Source of the DNA: Buchnera aphidicola (Ceratoglyphina bambusae)
GTDB lineage: Bacteria > Pseudomonadota > Gammaproteobacteria > Enterobacterales > Enterobacteriaceae
Assembly: GCF_039363085.1 (NCBI RefSeq)
Contig: NZ_CP134982.1
Coordinates: 310,001 to 374,000, forward strand
Length of the DNA: 64,000 nucleotides
Direction of reading: 5' to 3'
The notes beneath the pieces are model-generated. The model saw only the letters and a list, made by a program, of their open reading frames with translations. It was not told where the DNA came from and made no database searches. Of this stretch, positions 1 through 8,785 are shown in pieces (the stretch's first letter is position 1; each line of letters opens with the position of its first letter). The position numbers and the translations under genes are program-made.

Positions 1-148
1 TGAGATTAATTTAGAAAAAGCATTTAATTTTATAAACGATGATGAATTAATAGAAGTAACTCCTAAAAAAATAAGAATAAGAAAAAAATATTTAAAAGAA
101 AACGAAAGAAAAAAATTAAAAAAAATAAATAAAAAAAATATAAAATAA
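1..148 (+). CDS. typA: Ribosome-associated GTPase TypA/BipA, C-terminal end (partial)
   Basis: The 48 codons before the TAA at 146-148 read as the extreme C-terminus of TypA/BipA. The run LEKAFNFINDDELIEVTPKK followed by IRIRKKYL matches the family's [28 protein letters not shown] almost residue for residue. TypA is a translational GTPase that helps ribosome assembly and stress adaptation; its GTPase domains lie outside the window. The lysine-rich tail after IRIRKKYL fits the AT bias. The stop codon directly abuts the stop of the convergent gmk gene, with no spacer. Confidence 0.9.
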   Translation, partial: EINLEKAFNFINDDELIEVTPKKIRIRKKYLKENERKKLKKINKKNIK

Positions 149-784
149 CTATAAAATTAAATTATTTATTAAATCAAAATATTTTTTTTCACTATATATA
201 GTCTTCAATTTTTCAGATTGTATTATAATTTTAATATTTTTTAAAGTTTTTTCGAAACTATCGTTTATGATTAAATAATCATAATATTTATAATTTTTAA
301 CTTCTGTTACAAATTTTTTCATACGATTTTTAATTATAATATTGCTATCTTTACTTCTTTTTTTTAATCTATTTATTATTTCATTTTTAGATGGAGGTAG
401 TATAAAAATACTTTTAGAAAATAAAATTTTTCTTTTTATTTCATTAGCACCATTTATATCTACATTAAAAAATATGTCATTTCCTTCAAGTAATTTTTGT
501 TTAACAATGTTTAAACCAGTACCATAATAATTATCAAAAATCTGAGCATATTCTAAAAATTTATTATTCTGTATCATTCTTTTAAAAACTTTTTTAGTAA
601 CAAAATTATAATGAATTTTATTTGTTTCATTACTTCTCATTGTTCTAGTAGTATATGAAACAGATAAAAATATATTTTTCAGTATTTTTTTTTTTAAGAA
701 ACTTTTTAATAAACTAGTTTTACCAACACCGCTCGGACCTGAAAAAATAAAACAGGTACCTATAATATTTTTACTTTTTTTCAT
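149..784 (-). CDS. gmk: Guanylate kinase
   Basis: Cytosolic kinase converting GMP plus ATP to GDP and ADP in guanine nucleotide salvage. The P-loop GPSGVGKT lies at residues 16-23. The GMP-binding region follows, with SVSYTTR, the F-x-E-x-A-x-x-F-x-N-x-Y-G-T segment and a VDINGA motif, all collinear with E. coli Gmk. The length of 211 aa compares with about 207 in E. coli. The gene converges on typA with no gap and follows ygfZ on the same strand after 23 bp. Start is the ATG at 784. It looks intact. Confidence 0.95.
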   Translation of the reverse strand: MKKSKNIIGTCFIFSGPSGVGKTSLLKSFLKKKILKNIFLSVSYTTRTMRSNETNKIHYNFVTKKVFKRMIQNNKFLEYAQIFDNYYGTGLNIVKQKLLEGNDIFFNVDINGANEIKRKILFSKSIFILPPSKNEIINRLKKRSKDSNIIIKNRMKKFVTEVKNYKYYDYLIINDSFEKTLKNIKIIIQSEKLKTIYSEKKYFDLINNLIL

Positions 785-807
785 AGTATTATTACAATTA
801 TAAATAT

Positions 808-1713
808 TTATTTTTTTAAAAAAAAAATATTTTTATTAATATTTTCTATTTTAAATAAAGTATCTTTTTTAATTTTATTATTTAATATGCATTGCACAAA
901 TGTATAATTTTTATTTTTTACTGAAAATAAAACTTTACCTGAAATAATATTTTTATTTTTTTTAATTTTTAATATATTATCTCCAATATTAGGTAAAACG
1001 TTACAACGACTAAATATTAAGAATAACTTTTTATTTTTAATATTCTTATATTTAATTTTACATAAAATTTCTTGACCCATATAACACCCTTTGTTAAAAC
1101 TTATTAAGTTTAATTTTTTAGAATTAAAAAAATTTGGGAAAAATTTTTGGCAATATATTTTTGTAATTATAGGAAAACCAAACTCCATATCAAATAAATC
1201 CCATACTGAATAATTTTCAAAAATTATTTTATTTAAAAATTTTTTTTTAAATCTATTAATTACTTTTATGGAAGAAATTATTATAAATCTTTCTATAGGA
1301 AATTTAATTCTCAAAAAAATAATATTTTTTTTTCTAATTACATGATTATAATTAAAAGATATATTGAAATGTTTTTCTAAAAAAAATTTTGAACTTTTTC
1401 CAAAAAAACCAAATAATTTATTTTTTTGTGATTCAAATATACATACGTTAGAAAAAATAGAATATTTCTTTAACATATTAACTTGTATTTCAGATGTATA
1501 ATTTCTTTGTATATAAGCATATCCATCTAAATAATGAAAAATAATAAAAATATTTATTATTTTTCCATTTACATTACAATGAGATCCAAAACTATATCTA
1601 TTGCGCGACAACTTTTCTATATCATTTGTAAATTGACTTTGTAAATACTTTTTACTATCTTTTCCTAATACAGTAACTAATGACCAATTTTCTAAATAAA
1701 TTAATTTATTCAT
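808..1713 (-). CDS. ygfZ: Folate-binding Fe-S cluster/tRNA-modification protein YgfZ
   Basis: Member of the GcvT-like YgfZ family, folate-dependent proteins that support Fe-S enzymes such as MiaB. The family signature K-G-C-Y-x-G-Q-E is present as NKGCYMGQE at roughly residue 205, including the conserved cysteine. The 301-aa length is slightly below the roughly 325 aa of E. coli. The rest is highly diverged and rich in Lys, Asn, Ile and Phe. Its likely client miaB lies a few genes away at 6012. Divergent from prfB across about 200 bp of AT-rich DNA in which I see no gene. Confidence 0.85.
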   Translation of the reverse strand: MNKLIYLENWSLVTVLGKDSKKYLQSQFTNDIEKLSRNRYSFGSHCNVNGKIINIFIIFHYLDGYAYIQRNYTSEIQVNMLKKYSIFSNVCIFESQKNKLFGFFGKSSKFFLEKHFNISFNYNHVIRKKNIIFLRIKFPIERFIIISSIKVINRFKKKFLNKIIFENYSVWDLFDMEFGFPIITKIYCQKFFPNFFNSKKLNLISFNKGCYMGQEILCKIKYKNIKNKKLFLIFSRCNVLPNIGDNILKIKKNKNIISGKVLFSVKNKNYTFVQCILNNKIKKDTLFKIENINKNIFFLKK

Positions 1714-1914
1714 AAAATATTATAAACATTAAAATAAAATTTACAAAATATTTATTTATTGTAATTGTCTTTTAAAATATAATTATATCAATAAAATATT
1801 AAAATATTATATAATTTTTTAAAAAAAAATATATATTTAAAAAATATATCATATATATTTACAAAAAATAATATATATTTGAAAAATAAATAAAAATAAA
1901 TAATAGGAAAAACT

Positions 1915-3008
1915 ATGGACGCTAATAAAATAAAAATAAAATTAAATTTATTAAAAAAAAAAACAAAAATTTAAAAAAAATCATAAAATATAAAAAAAAA
2001 AAAAAAAAACTAAACAAAATAATTAAAATTTTGAATAAAGAAATAACATGGAAAAATACATCATTAATGTTAAAATTAAAAAAAAAACAAAATGACATTG
2101 AAAAAACAATTTTACCAATTAATAAAAACAAAAAAAAAATAAAATATTTATTAGAATTAATAAAATTGTCTAAAAAATTAAAAAGCAAAGAAATACTAGA
2201 TGATATATATTCAGAATATAAAAAAATAAAGAAAAAAATAAAAGAATTAGAATTTTATAAAATGTTTTCAGAAAAAAATGATATTTTAAATTGCTATATA
2301 GATTTACAATCAGGATCAGGAGGAATCGAATCTCAAGATTGGGCAAATATGCTTCTTAAGATGTACATAAAATGGGCTCAAAATAAAAATTTTAAAACAA
2401 AAATAATATCAGAATATAAGGGAGAAATAGCTGGAATAAAATCTGCCACTATATATGTAAAAGGAAAATTTGCATTAGGATGGCTAAGAACAGAAACTGG
2501 AATACATAGATTAGTTAGAAAAAGTCCATTTAATTCTACAGGGAAAAGACATACCTCTTTTGCTTCTGTATTTGTTTACCCTGAGATAAACCAAAAAAAA
2601 GAAATAAAAATATTAAGTTCAGATATAAAAATAGATGTATACAAATCGTCTGGAGCTGGAGGACAGCACGTTAATAAAACTGAATCAGCAGTTAGAATAA
2701 CACATATTCCTACAAAATTAGTTACTCAATGTCAAAAATATAGATCTCAACATAAAAATAAAAATCAAGCTATAAAACAAATGAAATATAAATTATATAA
2801 TTTAGATATTAAAAAAAAAAATAATGAAAAAAAAATTTTAGAAAACAATAAATCTAATATTGGGTGGGGTAAACAAATAAGATCATATATATTAGATACA
2901 TCAATAGTTAAAGATTTAAGAACTGGAATAGAAGATACTAATATACAATCTGTTTTAAATGGAAATTTAGATAATTTTATAAAAAAAAATCTAAAACTAG
3001 GAATTTAA
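1915..3008 (+). CDS. prfB: Peptide chain release factor 2, reading frame interrupted in an A11 tract
   Basis: RF2 releases peptides at UGA and UAA. The body carries the SPF stop-recognition tripeptide (RKSPFNS) and the catalytic GGQ ([14 protein letters not shown]). The uninterrupted frame starts only at a TTG (2031), which lacks a visible SD and would remove the N-terminal helix. An ATG at 1915 with a fair SD (TAGGA, 8-9 nt upstream) opens frame 1, which stops at TAA 1972. The frame 3 continuation is open from 1929. Joining them with one extra A in the 11-A run at 1953-1963 gives an N-terminus whose tryptophan falls at residue 45, against 47 in E. coli RF2. The usual CUU-UGA-C frameshift site is absent. 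UGA stops end recC, cyoC and fmt here, so RF2 should be needed. Alternatives are slippage, pseudogene or a homopolymer sequencing error. Confidence 0.85.
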
Positions 3009-3009
3009 C

Positions 3010-4515
3010 ATGAATAAAAAAAATAAAATTAAAAAAAAAAACATAAAATCAGAAACAAAAAAAATGAAAGAAAAAAGTATAAAATATATTTTAAAAAACA
3101 ATTTTAACTATCCTAACAATTTTACACCTGATATAAAATGTAAAGAAATTAAAGAAAAATATAATATATACACAAGAGAACAATTAAAAAAAAAAAATAT
3201 AAATAAAAAAGTTTGTGGAAGAATAATTAATATAAGAATAATGGGAAAAGCATCTTTTTGTATCTTAAAAGATTTTAGCGGAAAAATTCAAATATATATT
3301 TCAAAAAAAAATATTAAAAAAAAATTTTATGATAATCATTTTAAAAAATGGGATCTTGGAGATATAATAGGTGTATATGGTAAAATATTTAAAACAAATA
3401 CAAAAGAAATAACTATAAAATGTAAGAAATTAAAATTGTTAAATAAAATTTTTAGACCTATACCTAATAGATTTTATGGATTAATAGATAAAGAAAAATG
3501 TTATAGAAGAAGACATTTAGACTTAATATCTAATGAAGCATCTATCAAAAAGTTTGTAATTAGATCTAAAATTATATTTTTTATAAGAAAATTTTTTCAT
3601 CAAAAAAAATTTATAGAAGTAGAAACACCTATAATACAAAATATTCCAGGAGGAGCATCAGCAAAACCATTTATAACATATTATAATTCTTTTAAAAAAA
3701 ATATGTACTTAAGAATTTCTCCAGAACTATATTTAAAAAAATTAATAATAGGAGGATTTGAAAAAATATTTGAAATTAACAAAAGTTTTAGAAATGAAGG
3801 AATATCTAAAAAACATAATCCAGAATTTACTATGATAGAAGCATATTCTGCTTATTCAAATTATGAATATATGATGAAATTAATAGAAAATTTATTTAAA
3901 TATATATTAAAAAAAATACAAAAAAATTATGTAATAAAATATAAAAATTTAAAAATAAATTTTAAAAAAAAATTTAATATCATTACTATGAATAAATCTA
4001 TATTAAAATTTAATAAAGACATAAAAAATTCAGATATAAAAGATATAAAAAAACTAAAAAAAATCGCACAAAAAAAAAAATTAATTATTAAGAAAAAATG
4101 GAATTTAGAAAAATTAAAAGTAAAAATTTTTGAGCAAACAGTAGAAAAAAATATTATATATCCAACTTTTATAACACATTATCCTGTAGAAACGTCTCCA
4201 TTAGCTAAAAGAATGAAAAAAAAAAAATATTTAACTGAGCGTTTTGAACTGTTTATTTCTGGTATGGAAATAAGTAATGGTTTTTCAGAATTAAATAATC
4301 CAATAGATCAAAAAAAAAGATTTAAAAAACAAATTAAAAACAAGAAAAAAAATAAAAATAACTTTTATGATAAAGAATATATAAATGCATTAGAATATGG
4401 ATTACCTCCAACATCTGGAATAGGAATAGGAATAGATAGGATAATAATGCTTTTAACAAATTCAAAAAACATAAGAGATGTTATTTTGTTTCCAACTTTA
4501 AAAGATAATGTATAA
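3010..4515 (+). CDS. lysS: Lysyl-tRNA synthetase, class II
   Basis: Charges tRNA-Lys, which matters in a proteome this lysine-rich. An N-terminal OB-fold anticodon-binding domain (roughly residues 65-150) precedes the class II catalytic core. Motif 2 reads FRNEGISKKHNPEFTMIEAY and motif 3 contains GIGIGIDRIIMLL near the C-terminus. The length of 501 aa matches E. coli (505). The ATG lies one base after the prfB stop, so the prfB-lysS pair is probably co-transcribed, as in E. coli. The last codons overlap the upstream extension of the lysA reading frame. Intact. Confidence 0.96.
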   Translation: MNKKNKIKKKNIKSETKKMKEKSIKYILKNNFNYPNNFTPDIKCKEIKEKYNIYTREQLKKKNINKKVCGRIINIRIMGKASFCILKDFSGKIQIYISKKNIKKKFYDNHFKKWDLGDIIGVYGKIFKTNTKEITIKCKKLKLLNKIFRPIPNRFYGLIDKEKCYRRRHLDLISNEASIKKFVIRSKIIFFIRKFFHQKKFIEVETPIIQNIPGGASAKPFITYYNSFKKNMYLRISPELYLKKLIIGGFEKIFEINKSFRNEGISKKHNPEFTMIEAYSAYSNYEYMMKLIENLFKYILKKIQKNYVIKYKNLKINFKKKFNIITMNKSILKFNKDIKNSDIKDIKKLKKIAQKKKLIIKKKWNLEKLKVKIFEQTVEKNIIYPTFITHYPVETSPLAKRMKKKKYLTERFELFISGMEISNGFSELNNPIDQKKRFKKQIKNKKKNKNNFYDKEYINALEYGLPPTSGIGIGIDRIIMLLTNSKNIRDVILFPTLKDNV

Positions 4516-4600
4516 AAGTTTTAAATATCTTAATAAGATTAAAAACATTAAACAGCAAAAATATAAACATTTTAATATTTCACTATTAATAAAAATAAAA

Positions 4601-5836
4601 ATGAAAATAAAAAAAAAAATATTAAAAAAAATACATAAAATAATTAAAAAAAATAATACACCATTTTGGTTATACAAAAAAAGCGTAATATTAAAACAAA
4701 TAAAAAAATTAAAAAAATTTGACGTAATAAGATTTGCTCAAAAATCTTGCTCTAACATAAACATACTAAAAATAATTAAAAAAAAAAAATTAAAAATAGA
4801 TGTAGTTTCATTAGGAGAAATAGAAAGAGCTTTAATTGCAGGTTTCTCTCCTAAAAATGACGAAATAGTTTTTACATCAGATATTTTCGATTCAGAAACT
4901 TTATTAAGAATAGTTAATTTAAATATAACTGTAAATATTGGATCTATAGATATGATAAAACAATTAGGAAAAATTTCGCCAGGACATAATATATGGATAA
5001 GAATAAACCCAAAATTTGGATATGGGCATAACAGAAAAACTAATACAGGAGGAGAAAACAGTAAACATGGAATATGGAACATAAAATCAGCTATTAAAAA
5101 AATTGAAAAATATAAATTAAAACTTTCAGGAATACATATACATATAGGCTCTGGTGTTAATTTAAAAAACTTAAAAAAAGTTTGCAAAACAATGGAAAAA
5201 AAAGTAATAGAAATAAATAAAAAAATAAATGTAATATCCTCAGGAGGGGGTCTATTAACACCATATAAACCAAATGAAAAAGAAATAAATGTAAAAAAAC
5301 ATTATAAATATTGGAAAAATACTAAAAATAAAATAGAAAAATTCTTAAATAAAAAAATTTTGTTAGAAACTGAACCTGGAAGATTTATAACATCAAAATC
5401 TGGATTACTAATATCTCAAGTTAGAGCAATAAAAAAGACAAATAAATATAAATTTATATTAATAAATGCAGGATTTAATGATTTAATGAGACCAATTATG
5501 TACGGAAGTTATCATAATATTTCTGTAATTAACAAAAATAATTTCAAAATTAAAAAGAAAAATTCTGAAAATGTAGTTATAGCAGGTCCTATATGTGAAT
5601 CAGGTGATATTTTCACTCAAAAAAATAATGGAAATATAATAACTAGAAATCTTCCTAAAATCAAAGTAGGAGACTATATAATATTTCATGATGTTGGAGC
5701 GTATGGAGCTTCAATGTCGTCTAATTATAATAGCAGACCATTAATATCAGAATTTTTATTAACTTCAAAAAACAAGATAAAAAAAATAAGGAGAAAACAA
5801 AATATAAAAGAATTAATAAATTTAGAAATTATTTAA
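4601..5836 (+). CDS. lysA: Diaminopimelate decarboxylase
   Basis: PLP enzyme of the last lysine step, meso-diaminopimelate to L-lysine, a typical nutritional gene of an aphid symbiont. Visible features are the PLP lysine in RFAQKSCSN, the HIHIGSGV loop, the glycine-rich SSGGGL, EPGRF, CESGD and the C-terminal YNSRP. The open frame extends upstream to an ATG at 4508 that overlaps lysS. The 31 extra residues have no counterpart in E. coli LysA, and starting at ATG 4601 puts the PLP lysine near residue 48, close to K54 of E. coli. I therefore prefer 4601, with 4508 as the alternative. No clear SD precedes either. Confidence 0.93.
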   Translation: MKIKKKILKKIHKIIKKNNTPFWLYKKSVILKQIKKLKKFDVIRFAQKSCSNINILKIIKKKKLKIDVVSLGEIERALIAGFSPKNDEIVFTSDIFDSETLLRIVNLNITVNIGSIDMIKQLGKISPGHNIWIRINPKFGYGHNRKTNTGGENSKHGIWNIKSAIKKIEKYKLKLSGIHIHIGSGVNLKNLKKVCKTMEKKVIEINKKINVISSGGGLLTPYKPNEKEINVKKHYKYWKNTKNKIEKFLNKKILLETEPGRFITSKSGLLISQVRAIKKTNKYKFILINAGFNDLMRPIMYGSYHNISVINKNNFKIKKKNSENVVIAGPICESGDIFTQKNNGNIITRNLPKIKVGDYIIFHDVGAYGASMSSNYNSRPLISEFLLTSKNKIKKIRRKQNIKELINLEII

Positions 5837-6011
5837 CAAAATAGTTTTATAAAAACAAAACTTATAAATTTAAATATAAAAAATATTAATTAAAGTAAAA
5901 ATATAATTTTTAAAAAAAAATGAATTTACTATATTAAAATAAATTTAATTATATAAAAATTATTTTTTTAACACAAAATTATTTTCAAACAAAAAATTTA
6001 AATAAAAAAAT

Positions 6012-7337
6012 ATGAATAAAATATATATAAAAACATGGGGATGCCAAATGAATGAAACAGATTCATTCATGATAAGAAAAATATTAGAAACAAATACTAA
6101 ATATAAACATACTAATGAATATAAAAAAGCAAATATTTTAATACTTAATACATGTTCTGTCAGAGAAAAAGCTCAAGAAAAACTTTTTCATCAGTTAGGC
6201 AGATGGAAAAAATTGAAAATGTTAAATTCTAACATAATAATAGCTGTAGGGGGGTGTGTAGCAAATCAAGAAGGAGAAAAAATATACAAAAGAGCACCAT
6301 ATGTAGATATTATATTTGGAACTCAAACAATACATTTATTACCAAATATGATAGAAGAAAGAATAAAAAAAAATAAAATTATAGTAAACATAAAATTTAA
6401 AGGATTAAAAAAGTTTAACTATTTTTCTAATAAAAAACATATAAATCCTAAATCTTACGTTACAATAATGGAAGGATGTAATAAAAAATGTTCATTTTGT
6501 GTTGTCCCAACTACTAGAGGTAAAGAGATAAATAGAAGTTTTAAAGAAATAATATTAGAAATAAAACAAATAGTTAAAAAAAAAATACATGAAATAACAT
6601 TGTTGGGGCAAAATGTAAGTTCTTACTTTTATTTAGACAAAAAAAATAAAAAAAAATATAATTTTACTAATTTATTATATAAAATATCTAAAATTAAAGA
6701 AATAAAAAGAATAAGGTTCATTACTAGTCATCCTAAAGATTTTAATAATGAAGTAATTAATGCATATAAAAATATACCAAAATTAGTAGATTTTTTACAC
6801 TTACCTATTCAAAGCGGATCAAATAAAATTTTAAAATTAATGAAAAGAGGATATAATATAGAAAGATATAAAAAAATTATATATAAATTATTAAAAATAA
6901 GACCAAATATGCAATTTAGTTCAGATTTTATAATAGGATTTCCTGGTGAAACAAAAAAAGATTTCAATGATACAATTAAAATAATTACTGAAATAAATTT
7001 TGATTCTAGTTTTAGTTTTATATATTCTAAAAGACCTAATACAATAGCTAATAAGTTAATAGATAACATTTCTTTAAAAGAAAAAAAAAAAAGATTATAT
7101 GAAGTACAAAAAATTATATTTAATCAAACTATACAATGGAATAGAAGAATGATAGGAACAATACAAAAAATATTAGTAGAAGAAAAAAACAAAAATAAAA
7201 CTGGTACATTAATTGGAAAAACAGAAAGTAATAGAACAGTACATTTTAAAGGATTTAATGATTTAATAGGTAAAATAATACTAGTAAAAATAACAAAAAT
7301 GAAAAAAAAATATTTTAAAGGAAAAATAGTTTCTTAA
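6012..7337 (+). CDS. miaB: tRNA-2-methylthio-N6-dimethylallyladenosine synthase MiaB
   Basis: Radical-SAM methylthiotransferase modifying A37 of tRNAs that read UNN codons. The N-terminal cluster cysteines occur in TWGCQMNE, LNTCSVRE and VGGCVANQ. The radical-SAM triad is CNKKCSFC, followed by VVPTTRGKE. A C-terminal TRAM-like segment carries TESNRTVHF. At 441 aa it is slightly shorter than the E. coli protein (474). The gene begins a miaB-ybeY-corC-leuS run on the + strand that keeps the enterobacterial order, minus ybeZ. Start is the ATG at 6012; the 175 bp upstream is AT-rich with no recognisable gene. Confidence 0.96.
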   Translation: MNKIYIKTWGCQMNETDSFMIRKILETNTKYKHTNEYKKANILILNTCSVREKAQEKLFHQLGRWKKLKMLNSNIIIAVGGCVANQEGEKIYKRAPYVDIIFGTQTIHLLPNMIEERIKKNKIIVNIKFKGLKKFNYFSNKKHINPKSYVTIMEGCNKKCSFCVVPTTRGKEINRSFKEIILEIKQIVKKKIHEITLLGQNVSSYFYLDKKNKKKYNFTNLLYKISKIKEIKRIRFITSHPKDFNNEVINAYKNIPKLVDFLHLPIQSGSNKILKLMKRGYNIERYKKIIYKLLKIRPNMQFSSDFIIGFPGETKKDFNDTIKIITEINFDSSFSFIYSKRPNTIANKLIDNISLKEKKKRLYEVQKIIFNQTIQWNRRMIGTIQKILVEEKNKNKTGTLIGKTESNRTVHFKGFNDLIGKIILVKITKMKKKYFKGKIVS

Positions 7338-7388
7338 CACATTTTATATTAAAAATCTTATAAAATTTTATGTATAAAAAAAAAGAAT

Positions 7389-7825
7389 ATGAAAAAAATA
7401 AAAATAAATCTTAAAAAAAAATATAAAGCCAAACATTTTTATCCTAAAAAAAAAAAATTATTTTTTGGTTAAAAAAAATATTTAAAAAAAATGTAGAAAT
7501 TAACATAACTATGGTTAAAAAGAGTGAAATGAAAAAAATAAATTTTAAATATAAAAATAAAAAAAAACCAACTAATATATTATCATTTTCATATAATTAT
7601 TATAAAAAAACAAAACAAAATTTTATAGGAGATATTATAATATGTAACTCTATAATATATGAGGAATCTTTACAACAAAAAAAAAAACTAATATCTCATT
7701 GGGCTCATATAATAATACACGGATCATTACACTTATTAGGTTATAATCATTCTAATAATAAAAAAATGGAAAAATTAGAAAAAAAAATTATGAAAAAACT
7801 AGGATATAAAGATCCATATATTTAA
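7389..7825 (+). CDS. ybeY: Endoribonuclease/rRNA maturation factor YbeY, frame interrupted at an A12 tract
   Basis: YbeY is a metal-dependent RNase for 16S 3'-end maturation and ribosome quality control. The zinc motif HGSLHLLGYNH and the C-terminal LGYKDPYI are intact. The continuous frame starts only at ATG 7511, which drops about 40 N-terminal residues. Translation from ATG 7389 gives MKKIKINLKKKYKAKHFYPKK and then stops after an A12 run (7446-7457). In the other frame, FWLKKIFKKNVEINITMV precedes 7511 and aligns with E. coli [21 protein letters not shown]. One extra A joins the two into about 145 aa (E. coli 155). Slippage, decay or sequencing error could explain it. Confidence 0.82.
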
Positions 7826-7909
7826 TTAAAACAAAAATTATTAATAACAATTTATATATTATTATTATATAATAATATAATAAAAATATTTTTTTTATCA
7901 AAAAACAAA

Positions 7910-8749
7910 ATGAATTATGAAAAAAAAAAAAATATATATAAAAAAAGTTTTTTAAACATTTTTAAAAAACAATTATTTAAAAATAGAACAAAACATAAAA
8001 ATAAATTAATATCTTTAATAAAATATTCTGAACAAAATAAATTAATAGACAATTATACAAAAAATATTTTAAAGAGAATTATTAAAATAGCAAAAAAAAG
8101 AGTTAAAGAAATAATGATTCCTAAACTTAATATGATAACTTTAAAATATAACTATAATTTACACAAATGTTTAGAAGTAGCAATTAAAACCTCTTATTCT
8201 AAATTTCCTATAAAAGATAAAAATAATTATATAAAAGGATTTATTACTATAAAAGATTTAATACCATTTATAAGAGATCCAAATAAAACATTTTGTATAA
8301 AAAAAATATTAAAACCATTAAAAATAATACCAGAAAGTAAATACATAGATAAAATTTTATATGAATTCAAATTAAAAAAATTTTGCATGGCTATTATAAT
8401 TGATGAATTTGGAACTATTTCTGGATTAATTACTGCAAAAGATGTAATAGAATATATAATATGTAAAAAAGAAAAAAAATTTAATAAATTTAATAAATTT
8501 AATATAAAAAAAATAGATAAAAAAAAATTTTTAGTAAAAGGATTAACTAAACTTGAAGAGTTCAATGAATATTTCAAAACTACTTTTAAAGATTCAGAAA
8601 TAGATACTATAGGAGGATTAATTTTAAAATATTTTGGTGAAATGCCTAATATAAAAAAAAAAATAAAAATAAAAAATTATTGTTTTAAAATAATTAAAAC
8701 CAATAAAATAAGAATTATAGAAATGAAAATAAAAAAAATAAAAAATTAA
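7910..8749 (+). CDS. ybeX: CBS-domain protein CorC/YbeX (Mg2+/Co2+ efflux accessory)
   Basis: Cytosolic CBS-pair protein of the CorC/HlyC family, linked to magnesium homeostasis and ribosome integrity. The N-terminal segment leads into VKEIMIPKLNM, equivalent to the family's V-x-D-I-M-I-P-R. Two CBS motifs follow, at about residues 70-180, and include the DEFGTISGLIT signature. A C-terminal CorC domain holds DSEIDTIGGLIL. The length is 279 aa against about 292 in E. coli. It sits between ybeY and leuS, the standard enterobacterial place. ATG 7910 was chosen; no strong SD is visible. Confidence 0.9.
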   Translation: MNYEKKKNIYKKSFLNIFKKQLFKNRTKHKNKLISLIKYSEQNKLIDNYTKNILKRIIKIAKKRVKEIMIPKLNMITLKYNYNLHKCLEVAIKTSYSKFPIKDKNNYIKGFITIKDLIPFIRDPNKTFCIKKILKPLKIIPESKYIDKILYEFKLKKFCMAIIIDEFGTISGLITAKDVIEYIICKKEKKFNKFNKFNIKKIDKKKFLVKGLTKLEEFNEYFKTTFKDSEIDTIGGLILKYFGEMPNIKKKIKIKNYCFKIIKTNKIRIIEMKIKKIKN

Positions 8750-8785
8750 AGTTAACAAAAATCTTAAAAAAATAATAGGCATAAA

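Noticed and set aside
1922-2188. Minus-strand 88-codon Phe-rich frame opposite the start of prfB
   Set aside because: It is the complement of the poly-A/poly-lysine start of prfB and resembles no protein family.
4738-5187. Minus-strand 149-codon frame inside lysA
   Set aside because: Shadow of a well-conserved coding frame; no family features and no start signal.
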